From Plasmodium malariae (lineage: Eukaryota > Apicomplexa > Aconoidasida > Haemosporida > Plasmodiidae), in NCBI RefSeq assembly GCF_900090045.1, contig NC_041779.1, forward strand, positions 186,001 through 250,000: a DNA stretch of 64,000 bases, read 5' to 3'. Positions 13,161-25,760 of the stretch are shown one piece after another. Position numbers and translations under genes: made by a program. How positions within the stretch are numbered: the stretch's first letter is position 1; every line of letters starts with the position of its first letter. Under the pieces are notes generated by a model. The model was not told where the DNA came from, made no database searches, and worked only from the letters and a program-made list of their open reading frames with translations.

Positions 13161-15484
13161 CTGAAGAAGCAAAGAAAACATTTTTTAATTAAAAAAAATA
13201 TATTGTTATAATAATCCGTATTAAAAAAAAAAAAAGCATGAAATTTATAAAAAATATACATATACTAAAATAATATGAACCTTAATCCCCTAAGTCTATT
13301 TGAGTTTACAGAATACCATTTTTAAGAAAATTAAATATCACGTAAAAAGCTCGTATATAAATTTAATCAAATATAATATTTATTATTCATATATAATTAA
13401 GTCTTTTACTCAAAATACAGCCTAATATTTTAATTAAAACATACTGGAGTTTATAGTTTTAATAAAAGCATAATTCCATATAGGATAATTTATAATATAG
13501 CATAATATAGTTTAAAAATACGAAATATTATGTACAAAAAATTTAGTAAAACTTAAGAAATTCTTTTATATATGGATATTTTTCTTTAAAATGTTAATGA
13601 ACTTAAAATGAGGAATTTATTATTTGTACTTAAATACTCCAGAAATAATATATTAAATTGCAACTCTTATGCAACTAATATAAATGAAATAAATTTGATT
13701 TTTTACGAGATATAACTTTGAAAGCAAAAATATTCATATTTGCAAGTTTTTATTACTTACTCTTTGTTCAATTTAGTGTTAGGAGTAATTAAAAAAATAT
13801 TATATATTAATTATATTATTTTAATAATATAACAATAATGTATAGCAATTTTCCTAAGAAAATTACATTTATAAAAGATAAATAATTAAAAAAAAAAAAA
13901 TCTTACGTCTAAGATGTGTATATATTGAACACTCCTTTGTTATTTCTATATTTTTATTTCTCTTGTAAACTTTGCATACTATTTTTACTATAAAATATAT
14001 ATTAAACTTAATTTATTTTATTTATATATATAATTCAATTTTTCTATAATATATTTTCTTCAGATTTTAATTTTTATACATTACTAATATTCTAATGTTA
14101 TATTATATATTTCTTATGATAATAATATTTTAAACCTCAACAATTTTGTATTTTATTATAAAATAATTATACTCCTTTTATTTCTCTTAGCCACAGATGG
14201 TTTAATGGGATCATTGTTTTGTGTAAATTATTCTCTTCTATTCATATAAGTCTGATATATATTATTCTCTATAATATTATACTTTTTTTTTAATTTTTCT
14301 ACAATAAATTTAATAATACATTTTATAGATAGACCAAATATATTTCTTTATGTATCCATATTCTGACTATATATTATATATTTTTAAGAAATAATATCTA
14401 TATAATATAATATTACAAGAAGGTAACAATATTTTTAATCATTTTTATGTAATAAAACTTTTTTCTAAGCATACCTTTTATATATCACATAAAAAAAAAA
14501 CTTCATTAATTACAGATAATTGCATGCATTAGATTTTTCTATAAGGTTATATTTAGGAATAATATTTTTATTAGTGAAATTTCTCTAATCTTGTTTTTCT
14601 GTAGTATCTTGTGAAATTTTTTTAATTATTAGTATTTCTTCCATTTTTGTATAACCATATTCTTTAATAAATATATTTAATTAATACAACGTAGATGTAG
14701 TATTTATTTGTAGAAGTATTCATAATAAAAACTACTTAAATTATGTTTATCATTTTCCCCATTTAACTTTATATTATGTTTATTAAGAGCTTATGAAAAA
14801 ATTATATTTACACATTTATTTAAAAAGTTGCTTATGTAGATTTTCAGTACAAGTTATATACAAAATTATCCTTTATATTGCACAATTTACAATATATATA
14901 ATCACTTATATTATTATTTATTATTCACTTTATTGATAATATATAATATATTATCTGCTTCACACGTCCACTTTTCTCATGCTATAATAACAACTATTTA
15001 CAATGATCTGTTTCGACAAATCAGCTATCTTTTTATTCTTTTTATTGCTTTAAATTATGAGTTACAAATATACTACTATATATAAAAAATATTTAATTTT
15101 GATAAACTTAAAATATTCAAATATTTTAATTCATTTTTATTTGCATTTTGATTAATTATATATAAATTAGGAAAACAAAGAATATAGAAATTTCTAATTT
15201 AACACTCCATATTTTTGACTACTTGTAATACTCTATATATTTTAATTAATAATCTTTTTTACAATGATTATATATCAATAGGGTATTATTATTTATGATA
15301 AGTTACAATGTAAGTTGCTATATCATAATCTTCTCTCTATTGGTATATATGTCCTAATTTATATATTTTTTTTCTTTTTTTTTGTTTTCTTTCTTTTTGT
15401 AGTATAATATTATACGGACATATGCTCTTGTTAAAATTATTATTCTTAATATAAACTTAATATATACTTTTCGTAAAAGATTAC
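13161..15484. other. Spacer between fam-l exon 2 and the PIR gene
   Basis: AT-rich spacer. It contains the possible decayed first exon near 13275-13345. The part from about 14.9 kb on is the 3' flank of the PIR gene. Nothing else can be supported. Confidence 0.6.
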
Positions 15485-16720
15485 TCATGCGGCATGGTAT
15501 GCTACATTTAGTTGTCTTCTACCTAAATTTGATTTTCTTTCTTCATATGTGTGTTGTGTTAATTCTAGTGTATCCATATAATCCAAATTACGCCTAATTG
15601 ATTTATTCTTTAATACTTTAGTATTTATCCATGATACAATTGGAGTAAACTATTATTCAAATGATATATATAAGATGATTATAAATTAATTATTTCATAG
15701 TTACTTATTATTTATTTATCTATTAAACAAATATAAATAGAAGTAAATTATAATATTTAAATTTATAAATAATATTAATAATTACTTTATATAGGAATAT
15801 TCCAATGAAGAAAATGCCAATAAATGGTAGGACAAAAAACAGGAGAATTTGAGATGAACTAAAGGTATATCCTTTAATTACATATTCTGGATCAATATTA
15901 GTAGTGCCATAACGGATTGAACCTTGATCTTCTGGGGACACTTCCATTATTTTACATGTCAAAGGAGATAACTTGTTTTCAAAACAACTAGGAATATATG
16001 ATTTAAGTTGTACACAATATGATGCAAAATATGTTTTTGCACAGTTGTATATTTCATTATAAGTAGTTTCAGCTTTAACAAGATAAGTATTAAATTCACT
16101 GTCACACATATTATTATATTCTTTAAGTGTACTCTCAATGCTATCATGATCATTACAATAATCATACACAATCTTCATTTTTTCAAAATTCTCCTTACTA
16201 ATACCTTTAAAAAAAGTACAATTGCATTTATAACGCTGATAAAGAACATTTGAAACATTACTAAGTATTTCAATAACTTCTGAAAATGATTTTTCCTCTA
16301 TGTTACTTAATAATAATTCATTGCCTAACCAATAGTACAAAAAACGGCATTGTTCTTTACACTTAACGCCATCATCAGTAAAAGCTACATGACATAAAGT
16401 CTTCGTAAGCTTATCTTCAATACTTTTTATTTTTTCATAATTATTTAACCCAGCTCTTTTTTCTTTAAAGTTATTATTTTCATTAAACGGTGAGCAATAA
16501 TCGAAATTTGACTCAAAATTTGTTCTATAATACACTTTTGATGGTAGTGATTCTATAAAAATTTTCTTAGAGTTAATAAAAAAAAAAAATAAAAAATTTG
16601 TAATTAGAGAAAACATATTCTCAGAATTATTTTATTAATGTAATTCACAAGAAAAATAATATTCCATTAAATATATATAAATAACAATTTAAAGTTATTA
16701 ACCTGCAGAACACTGGACAT
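15485..16720 (-). CDS. PIR protein, three exons, intact
   Basis: PIR proteins form the largest subtelomeric multigene superfamily of Plasmodium and are presumed variant exported or surface proteins of infected cells. Exon 1, 16703-16720, encodes MSSVLQ and is followed by a GT donor. Intron 1 is 137 bases. Exon 2 is 15786-16565 (260 codons). Intron 2 is 136 bases. Exon 3 is 15485-15649. All junctions are phase 0, giving 320 residues. The N-terminus has the typical LPSKVYY block. The family hallmark CRFLYYWLGN and many cysteines follow, then one membrane span at the end of exon 2 (SSSQILLFFVLPFIGIFFIG). Exon 3 starts FTPIVSW and ends GRRQLNVAYHAA, the standard PIR cytoplasmic tail. Both introns and the tail are undamaged, so the gene should be expressible. 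No neighbour on the same strand lies close enough to suggest joint transcription. Confidence 0.93.
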
Positions 16721-19084
16721 TTTAAAATGTGTCTTCACTCTTGGAATATTCGAAATACAAAAATGAAAAATATTTTTAAAGTATATTTATTTATATAACA
16801 TATATAAAAATACATAATATATTCATAATTTTCATAAATTTTATTAAAAACTTAAAAATGTGAAAATCTATTATTTACTAGAAATTGCTTTTAAACTTTT
16901 ATAAAGGATAAATTATAATGATATAATTATTCTTATATAAATGTAATATTTAAATTTGTGATATAACCAGAAAAACAGATAATATTACAGAATGATAAAA
17001 AAAGAATAATAATATTTTAAAATTTTCGGACATATACAAATGACACATTATAATAACAAATCATAAATTTAACGTTTTGTTGAATATATATATACATAAA
17101 ATATTTCATGTGGAAATAAATACAATTTTATCATTTAATATATTTGTAAATATATTATTGATTAAATAGTTTTTTTCATTATTAATATAAAAAATTTTTA
17201 TTTAACAAATACAATTACTATGTACACATATATACAGTTATATTTTATTAATATATCCCTCTTAAAGTTTAATTCCTTGTAATATCATTGTAAATTTTAA
17301 AATTAGGAAAATATGAATTAAACGCAAATTCATGTTATATTATTCAGAAAATATTATATATTTAAATATTAATAGAATACTTAATAGAACAAATTTCAGT
17401 ATATTAGTATTAAAAATTAATATAAAGTTATCTAATATGCATTTAACTCAATATATAAAGACTTATTTCTCCGATGTATACTATTTACCATGAATTCTTC
17501 ACTATATTATGCGATCGGAATATTATGTTTTTATAATTTTTTAACGCTTGATTGTTAAACTTCTTTTCATAAATTTTTAAATAAAAATATTAATATATAT
17601 ACGATCATATTACTACTTATATTAAAGCTTATTCATTGATAATTTTATAAAGATAAAATAAATAATAAAAATTATACTATTATAATTATGTTTATCAATT
17701 TGAAGAAAATAATATCCTGTTACATATAATTTATTATTTAAAGATATATTTATTTAGATTACTCTTAACTTTTCATTGTTCTATGACATTTAAAAATATT
17801 GATATAAATGTATTTAACTTAAAATGAGAATAAAATCATTATTGTATAATTCGTAGCTCTCAAAAGAAATCTTATAATGCAAAAAATTCCATAAATATGT
17901 TAGTTACAAAAAAATATATTACATTTGTTACCTCCTTTCATTATAAAAAGTTTATTGCAATTTTTTGACATTATGAAACTTATGGAATTATAAATATATT
18001 TATTAAATTGTTCTTTATGTTTTGTATCGTACTAGGAAAAAAAGGAAAATTACCTTAACTTTGACTATCACAAGTATTGCACTGAATATATTATTTTTCG
18101 AAAACATTAATATATTAATTTTTATTAGCGCTATATTTAGTAATTTTATTTTTTTATTTATATAATAGAATAAGTAATCATTTTTATATTTCATCATTAA
18201 AATTATTAGTTACCCACAATGGTAATATGTTTAAATAAATTTTTAGAAATCCATTTTATTATGATGTATCTCTATGACACTTTTCATAACATATCTAATT
18301 ATACATTATTCATTTCTTCATACAGTTATATATGTATACAGATTACTCTTAGGTGTTATAATTTTAATCATGATTTTTATTATTTTTAATCCATATTTAT
18401 TAAAAAGCATAAATTACTCATACATAACTATTTATATTCTTAAGATTTCTCACTTTGTAAAACATTTATTTTCTTTTGTAAAATTAATGATTAACAGCTA
18501 TCCATATTTTAGTCATAATTACAATAATAGGAATAAAAAAAAATTTTTAACTTAATATTACGTCTGCAAAATATTTCATTCATAAATCTTTTATTTAATA
18601 GGAGCTTTATTTTATTAAATGATTCTTTTTTTTTTTTTTTTTTTCTTTTGCTTATCTTAAATGCCTTATGCTCTCTGATGTGTACATTAGTAAATATAAG
18701 CTTATGTTTATGTAAAAATTTTTCTTATTATTTAAATTTGTTCATTATACACGATATAATTTTTTAATTTATTGAAAAAATATTCAAATTTTCTCATGTG
18801 CAATAATAATATACGTAAAACCTTGTTACGTTTATTATCTGTAAAAAAAGTATGGTTTATATAATAAAATATGTAATAAAACAAACAGAAAATAAGATTG
18901 TCATATTTTAATTATACATTGCTTTTCGTTATAGTAGGTAAAAAAAGAAAAAAAAAATCATTAAAATAATTTAAATAAAGTCAAAATATATAGTTTTACA
19001 ATATTTAATATACTTATTTAATATTGAAAAAATAAAAAAAAATTTCTATTAATTTTTTTTCAGAAAAGAAAAAAAAAAATAAGT

Positions 19085-19265
19085 GGATTAGATAAGATAT
19101 GAAAAAATCAAAATTTATTTAATCAAATTTATGTATTTTTAATTTAAGCAAATGAAAGTATAATATATAGAAAACATATACTAATATATACTCAGAAACT
19201 AAATAACTTTTACAATATTGAAAAATATTAACTCTAATTTTATACATATTTTTTTCGGTGTTTAG
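19085..19265. repeat. Dispersed repeat, copy 1 (partner at 43100-43280)
   Basis: About 170 bases align by eye with 43100-43280 in the same orientation. Shared blocks include GATAAGAT..GAAAAAA, AAAGTATAA followed by TAGAAAAC-TATACT, TCAGAA and CTTTTACAAT. The partner lies 250-430 bases upstream of the broken exported gene at 41.9-42.8 kb. No gene was found at the corresponding distance here (18.0-18.85 kb), so this may be an orphaned 5' flank. Confidence 0.5.
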
Positions 19266-20189
19266 TATCATCGCGAAATTAAATTAATTTTTATATTAAA
19301 TATTACACAAAAGGAATATGAAGAATGTAATGATTTATTATATAAAATGTATATTAATATACATTTAAAAAAAAATACTTATTATTTTACTTTTATGAAC
19401 TATTATATCTTAATAAAATTAAATTTATAGTTATAAAAAAATTTATTAATTTGTATATATTTTTAAAAGTATTGTAAAAGCGAGATACATATATTTGTAT
19501 AATGGTATTACAATATTATAACATGTAACTACATTCGATTGAAAACTATAGTTATTTAATGAAAAGATTAAAAATATATAAATTCTAAATTTCTTTTTCT
19601 CTAAAAATCTAAATATACATATATTTAGATAAATATTAATATATCTAAAATAATATTAATATTAATATTAATAAAAACAAATGTAAAATTAAGGTTAGTA
19701 TAAAAACATTTCAGACAATTCTATAATTTCACAAATATTAATAGTATTCAAGTTATACAAAAGTAATGCAATGTCCAAATTTAAAATACAAATAAGGACG
19801 GTAGAAAAACATTTTCGAATATGAAATATTTCTTAATTTTTCCTTAAAAAAGTTTAGAAAGAAAACATATATATAATTTTATATTAATACATAATATAAA
19901 AGACATTTTTAAGAAAAACTATAAAAAAAATAATACCTTTATATAACATAAAATTTTCTTATTTTAATAAAATTATTTTAATATTATAATGTATTTAAAC
20001 TTCTTAAAAAATTATACAGTGGTTAATAATGAAATATTAAATTTAAGCAAATATATATTACTAATAGTAGTAAAAATAAAATATATTGCAATAGAATTCT
20101 CCACATATATACTGTATTTTCCTATAGGAATATATTTTAATAAAATATAATAATACTTAGAATTATTAAAAAATTAAATATGTACTATT

Positions 20190-20375
20190 TATAAGATTAC
20201 TAATAAAAAATGCTTTCATTATCCCTATATAGTTTTATATATGAACACTTTTCTCATTTCCACTAGGTCCTAAGTATCCTTTTACAAGGAAAAATATATT
20301 CTTGTGTAATTTCATTTACATCACATTAATTTTTAAAGTGTTTGTATGATAAATAAAATATATATTAATTTATTT
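20190..20375. repeat. Dispersed repeat, copy 2 (partner at 5461-5650)
   Basis: See the 5461-5650 entry. This copy ends about 1.47 kb from the stop codon of the fam-type pseudogene. In-frame peptides seen in the partner are not conserved here, so the repeat is probably non-coding. Confidence 0.55.
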
Positions 20376-21847
20376 TTTAATAATCTCCATTTAAATATAA
20401 AAGATTGACATTTAATAATTTTTATTTAATCATAATATATATTACCAAAGCAGTTACTTGCAAAATAATATACAATACACTTATATAATTGAAGCTTACA
20501 TAGAAACATAGAATAATTTTTTAAATATATATGGTAAAAAATTAATTAAGCAAAAAAATATTTTGTATTTATGAATTATATATATAAAAATAATAATTTT
20601 TCTTATCATTTTATTTTTTTATAAAAATAAGCGTTACAAATATAAACGAATAGTAATTATCAGCAAAAGCTACGTATATTTTCACATATATTTAAAATTA
20701 TATTTAGTTTTCAAATATTATAATTATATATATATATATAATAAGTATATATAAAAAAAATATCCGCATAATTATATGTTTTTAGAATATTTATATTTAT
20801 TTTCATTAATTCCAATAACTTAGCTTTTAACAGACATATTTACATATATAAAATATTACAATTATAAAAAAATCAAAATTATATATATTATTATATTACC
20901 ATATTTAACTCACCAAATTAATATTCTAATTATGTAAAATTAAAATAAATATATATAATTATATATAAAAATCCAATATAATATATATTTAATTCATTAT
21001 TGTAAGAATGTATTAATACCACAATTAAGCAATATAATAAAATAATAAATGTGTTTTACCCTTCATTTAATGGTAAGGACATAAAATACATAAGTAAGGA
21101 TACAATTAGAAATAATCAATGTTTAACCAGTGTATTTATTTATTATGTATATATATTTTTTGTCTTTTATACCGTAGAAAAGAAACTATAGTTCTCTTAA
21201 AATGGTTTTTACAATATATAAAAATACTCTGATACATTCATTTAAAACATATTTGGTATTATAAATATTAATAATGGTTTTAAGTAAAAAATAAAAAAAA
21301 AATATATATATTAATTAAAAATAATAGTTTAATATCGTCTTATTATTTACAAAAGTGAACACATTTTTTTTTTATTTCAAATTAATAATGATCTTATTCA
21401 AATTAAGTCAATAAATAATCATTTCAGAAGAGAATCACATGAAAGAAAAGGAAAAATTATTTTGTATTTCAAATATAATTTATAACTCTTGAATAAAATT
21501 ATATGATCTATTCTATTACATATCAATTTTAAAGAACATGTATATATTTTTCATATGAAACTAATTAAACACTATATTATATATGTAATAAGACATATTT
21601 AATTATGCTAAACAATTACCTTAAAATACAGAATCAAAAATAGAATAACATACAAATTCTTTCAAAAATTAAGAATATTTCTTGTATGCAGTTATGTATC
21701 AAATATACTAGGTATATATAGATGTATCTAATAAATTTAAGCAATTATGCGTAAATTTATTATGTATTTCTCTAAATATGTTACAGTTATTACTTCATAT
21801 TAAACACTATTTTACTTTGGGAAATATATTTTTTATTATTCGTTCAT

Positions 21848-22636
21848 TTATTTTTTATAATTTTTATAAATATACCCTATCAAGTATACAATACATAATG
21901 CATAGAATACTGCTAAACATAGTGCTTCAATACTTTTTTCAAAAGATGTTCTAATACTACTAATTATTTGTGAAAAGAATGCCAAGAACAACAGTATGAA
22001 ATGTAACTATATTCGTAATCCGCACTTTTGAAATACCATTTTTCCATGAGTCTTATCAGTATATGATTGATTTTTTCCAATATTTTCTATATAATTAAGA
22101 TATTTGAATGTAATTCTTTCAAAATGGGATATTTATTTTTTCTCATGTACTAAATATTTATGTCTGTTAAATTGTTTATCGAATTTATTCTTGTATTATG
22201 AACTTCTATTTGATCGTTTGTTTCTTCTATTGTCCCACTTTCTATTTTTAGGTCTAACATTATATTTGTTCTCTTTATAACTAATTATCATATTTTTTTT
22301 CCATATAATATTTGAAACATTACTCTTTCCATTATGCGCTAACAATCGATAATTAGTTATATCTAATTTTTTATTAAGTTTGTACTATCAAACAATATTA
22401 TAAAATGTAAACAAAAAAAAAAAAATATATACATATGTATATTTATCATTTATATTAATAATTACACTTTTCCTGCAATAAAAAAAGAATAAGAATAAAC
22501 AAAATGAACATTAAAATAATGTCAAAACACTTAAATAATATTATAATATTACGTCACTTCTAGAATGATAAGTAAATGCTATAAGTATAAACACAACAAT
22601 TTCAATAAAAAAGAGTGATATTATTTTTTGTTCTAT
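21848..22636 (-). pseudogene. fam-type exported protein pseudogene
   Basis: Decayed relative of the 7.1-8.1 kb gene. The exon 1 equivalent, 22553-22636, reads EQKIISLFFIEIVVFILIAF after an ATA where family members carry ATG, and still ends in a GTAATA donor. The exon 2 equivalent has lost the AG acceptor and about one base; then two adjacent stops replace the CEN of the intact gene just before YKLNKKLD. The export-like YRLLAHNGK motif, the basic WDNRRNKRSNRS block, the HFERITFKYLNYIEN block, the hydrophobic span and the final YIYKNYKK remain in one frame to the TAA at 21848-21850. Three more in-frame stops interrupt it: one after NRS, one before ISHFE and one within the hydrophobic block. Frame preservation with scattered stops suggests decay mainly by substitution. 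Confidence 0.85.
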
Positions 22637-24613
22637 TATAAAGATATTTAATATGATAATAGTTTTCTTCAAAAAAAAATTAATAATAATATAACACAAT
22701 TTTAATGACAAACGAAAATGTAATTAGATTTTTAAATTTCCACTCATTATTCACTAATAAAATTTTTATTTATATATATATACTGATATATTAATATTAT
22801 ATTGTGTTTTATAAAATAGTAAAACGAAAAAAACTTTAAAATAGATTATAAAAGCTTTACATTAATGTGATATATGAAAACTAAACATTATTAACATAAA
22901 TATAATTTGAATTCATTTGTAAATATACAAAATATATACTTTAATATATTGCACTAATTAAATAAATTTTTTTTATATATTCAAAAAAAAAAAAAAGAAA
23001 AAAAGATGATTTCTTAATATTACAAAATATGAAATTTATCTAAAAAATTAAATGTATGGAATATATATTTTGCTTTATATTATATAATTAAAGAATAATT
23101 TCCATTTTTTTTAAGATGCTTTCCTCTTATTAATGTTACTAACTTTATAAATGCTACTTTTTAGAACAAATGCTTATCATTGTTAAAAAATATTTGTTAA
23201 CAAAACAGTATATAATAATAATCAAAAAAAAATATACCGTGCAAAATGTGTGTCATACTAATTATAAGATTTTCATACTATAGGATATTTTATATATTTA
23301 AAAAATCATTTTTATGTGATACTAAATAATATACCTAAAAATATATATTATTAAGGTAATCAAAATAAATATTCTTTTTTGTAGCATAAATTTTTAAAAT
23401 GATAAATTTTAATAAATATCATTATTTGTAAAGGAACTTCTGCATACTAATAAAATTAATTCCCTTTCCAGTTTTGTAATTAAAAATGTGTATTTATAAG
23501 AAATATTAAAATAACAAAAAATAAAGGGAAAAAATAAAAGATAAATAGTAAAATTTCTGTTAAAATATTAAATATATTTATTTCAATTTAAAGGTATATC
23601 AAATGAAATATATTCAAAAAATAAGTATAATATAAAAGATATAATATTTACATAATAAATAAGCATAAGAATATGTTTTAATAAAATATATTATTTGGAA
23701 ATATTTTTCTGATAATTTTTGAAAGAATGTATATTTTTTTATATATTCTTTTAAAAAAAAATAACATCAGGTACAAATTCTGATGATACAGAATAAACAA
23801 TAAATATGAATAAATAATATATTGTTAAAAATAACTATAGAAAAAAAATATATAATTCCTTAATATTTTTATACTTTATGTAATCTTGGGTGTGACAATT
23901 ATAAATATATAATACGTAAAAAAAAGTATTGTAATTACACAATATAGAACTACATATAACTTTTCACCTTAAGAAATATTGTTCTTCAGACTATACAGTT
24001 AAAAAAATTAAGATAATAGAGAAATATAAAATAGTATTTTTAAATTTCAAAAAAATAATTTTTTTTTCAAAATTAACTTTAATGTATTTTATTGTTTTAA
24101 AATATATATATTATTATCGTGAAAGCATGTATTGAGTTTCTTATTTAGTTTGTTTTAAGAATCTTTCGGAATTTGGTAATATCACATTTTCAAGTACAAT
24201 TAATGTTTTTATATAAAATATGCGCTAAAACATTTTATATATTCACAATAATGTACATATAACTTATAAAATATATTACAAAAGTTAACTGTTTGTATGG
24301 AAAAATACCCTAAGACATAAATTTACATATAAAATTTTTCAAATTTAACAATATTCATTATTTCTAAATATATTTTTATGCCTTTTTTTTAAAAGTAAAC
24401 ATATATTTGTGTAAATTATTTACATTTTTCCCAATTTGAGAAGTCATATACAATAAGTATAATTTCCTACTAAAATATTTTATTCTTTCATTATTATGTA
24501 TATATAGTATAAGTATATTTTTCTTTTATGTGTATATCTCAATAATCTTTAGCTACTTTCGCATAATATCTTTTATATATTTATTAAATTATATTATTAT
24601 ACATAATAATAAC
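22637..24613. other. AT-rich spacer, 5' flank of the fam pseudogene
   Basis: No gene. It contains the second copy of the shared upstream element at 22908-22965 and further patches alignable with 8.1-8.7 kb (for example a TTTATAAATG-TA-TTTTTA block near 23.15 kb). Confidence 0.55.
22908..22965 (-). promoter_or_regulatory. Shared upstream element of fam-type genes, copy 2
   Basis: Contains TTTGAATTCATTTGTAAATA, then a TATTGCACTAATTAA block, about 275 bases upstream of the former start codon of the pseudogene. Aligns with 8349-8405 and 47645-47705. Confidence 0.4.
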
Positions 24614-25760
24614 TCACGTTAATAAATAATATATAATAAATTCCAATTTCCACAATATAATTTTCATATTTTTACTAGCTATATAAAATTGTGCCTTCAA
24701 AAAATAAATTATTCATTTACATATTTAAGTTTCATAAAAAATAATATATTCTTTATATAATTTCATATATAATTTTCCAAGGAAATCAATGTTTCGCTCT
24801 TTTACAAAAAAGACATTTTAGATTTTTTTTCCATTTCTATAATTTAACATATAAATAATTTGTTTCACAGCATTAAAATGTTTCAATAATTCAAATGCAT
24901 GTGTAGTCTCCGCGACTATGCTGAGAAATATAATTGATTATATAATATTCATGTAAATAGATATGTTACATTAAACAAAATAATTTTTTTATACAGTAGG
25001 AAAACTTTAAAAATTAATATCTCCCTCGTAAACATCATATGATTAATTTCAAAAGGGTATAGCTTTTAAGGTGTATTAACTACATGAATATATTCCATGT
25101 CAAAGTTATAAAGTTCTATTAAAATGCTCTTTTGTTAGTTTACTGTCACAAGATGCACATTCCTAAGCTACCGTGTATGAATTTATATTTTTATTTTCAT
25201 TTAGTACATTAAAATTTATTGTAGTATATTTCATATTTCTTTTCTCCTAGAACTATAAATTATTTTAAGGAAAAATAGGAATTGTCTACACAATCCCTGT
25301 AATATGTTACTGCAACAAATTACTGTTATAATAGTGTTGTACATACAAATATCCAATTTATTTAATAATAGTTTATATCATTTTCACTTTGATTCGATCT
25401 ACAATAAGAAAAAATAATAATACAGATATGAACAAAATGCCCCAATAGAAAAAAATAGTTCTGTAGCATCTATAAAAGATCAAACATATACAGATAATAG
25501 CAGGTATTATATTACATATACTGTACAAAATTATAATTTAGAAATGTTCAATAATATATATCATTGTACATATAAAGTAGAATCCTGAACATTTTAAATG
25601 AAAGGTATATTAAAAAGAATAAAAAAAAAAAGTTAGCATTATTTTTTTTAATAACACTACAAATATAATACTCGTATGGTTCTAATGGAGCTATAAAATG
25701 TTTATATATAAAGACCCACGTATGAAGTCTGAAAAGATAATAAAACAAAAAAAAATATAA
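24614..25760 (-). pseudogene. Relict coding tract of unknown identity
   Basis: Not recognised. Minus-strand frames here read like protein for longer than the surrounding spacer, with isolated stops. The segment 24614-24920, after a TTTCTCAG, reads IVAETTHAFELLKHFNAVK, then continues in the same frame past TAA through a stretch containing ERNIDFLGKLYMKLYKEYI to a TGA. Just upstream, 24970-25150 reads ELYNFDMEYIHVVNTP and PFEINHMMFTREILIFKVF. Around 25400-25520 a strongly hydrophobic stretch with a basic end (FLIVDRIKVK) looks like a membrane span. More than one frame looks protein-like in places, which is a warning that base composition alone may be responsible. No start codon or complete exon set could be assembled. 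Confidence 0.33.

Larger units (their letters stand above)
16721..21847. other. AT-rich spacer with two dispersed repeats
   Basis: No gene. It holds a T19 tract (18626-18644), the repeat copies at 19085-19265 and 20190-20375, and the 3' flank of the dead fam gene. Open stretches at 18.0-18.2 kb (-) and 18.27-18.56 kb (+) have no family features and are probably chance. Confidence 0.6.

Noticed and set aside
15959..16171. Minus-strand 70-codon stretch in another frame
   Set aside because: Lies entirely inside PIR exon 2 in a different frame.
18274..18555. Hydrophobic plus-strand open stretch of 93 codons
   Set aside because: Composed mainly of I, L, Y, F and N as expected of random AT-rich DNA; no family motif or splice context.
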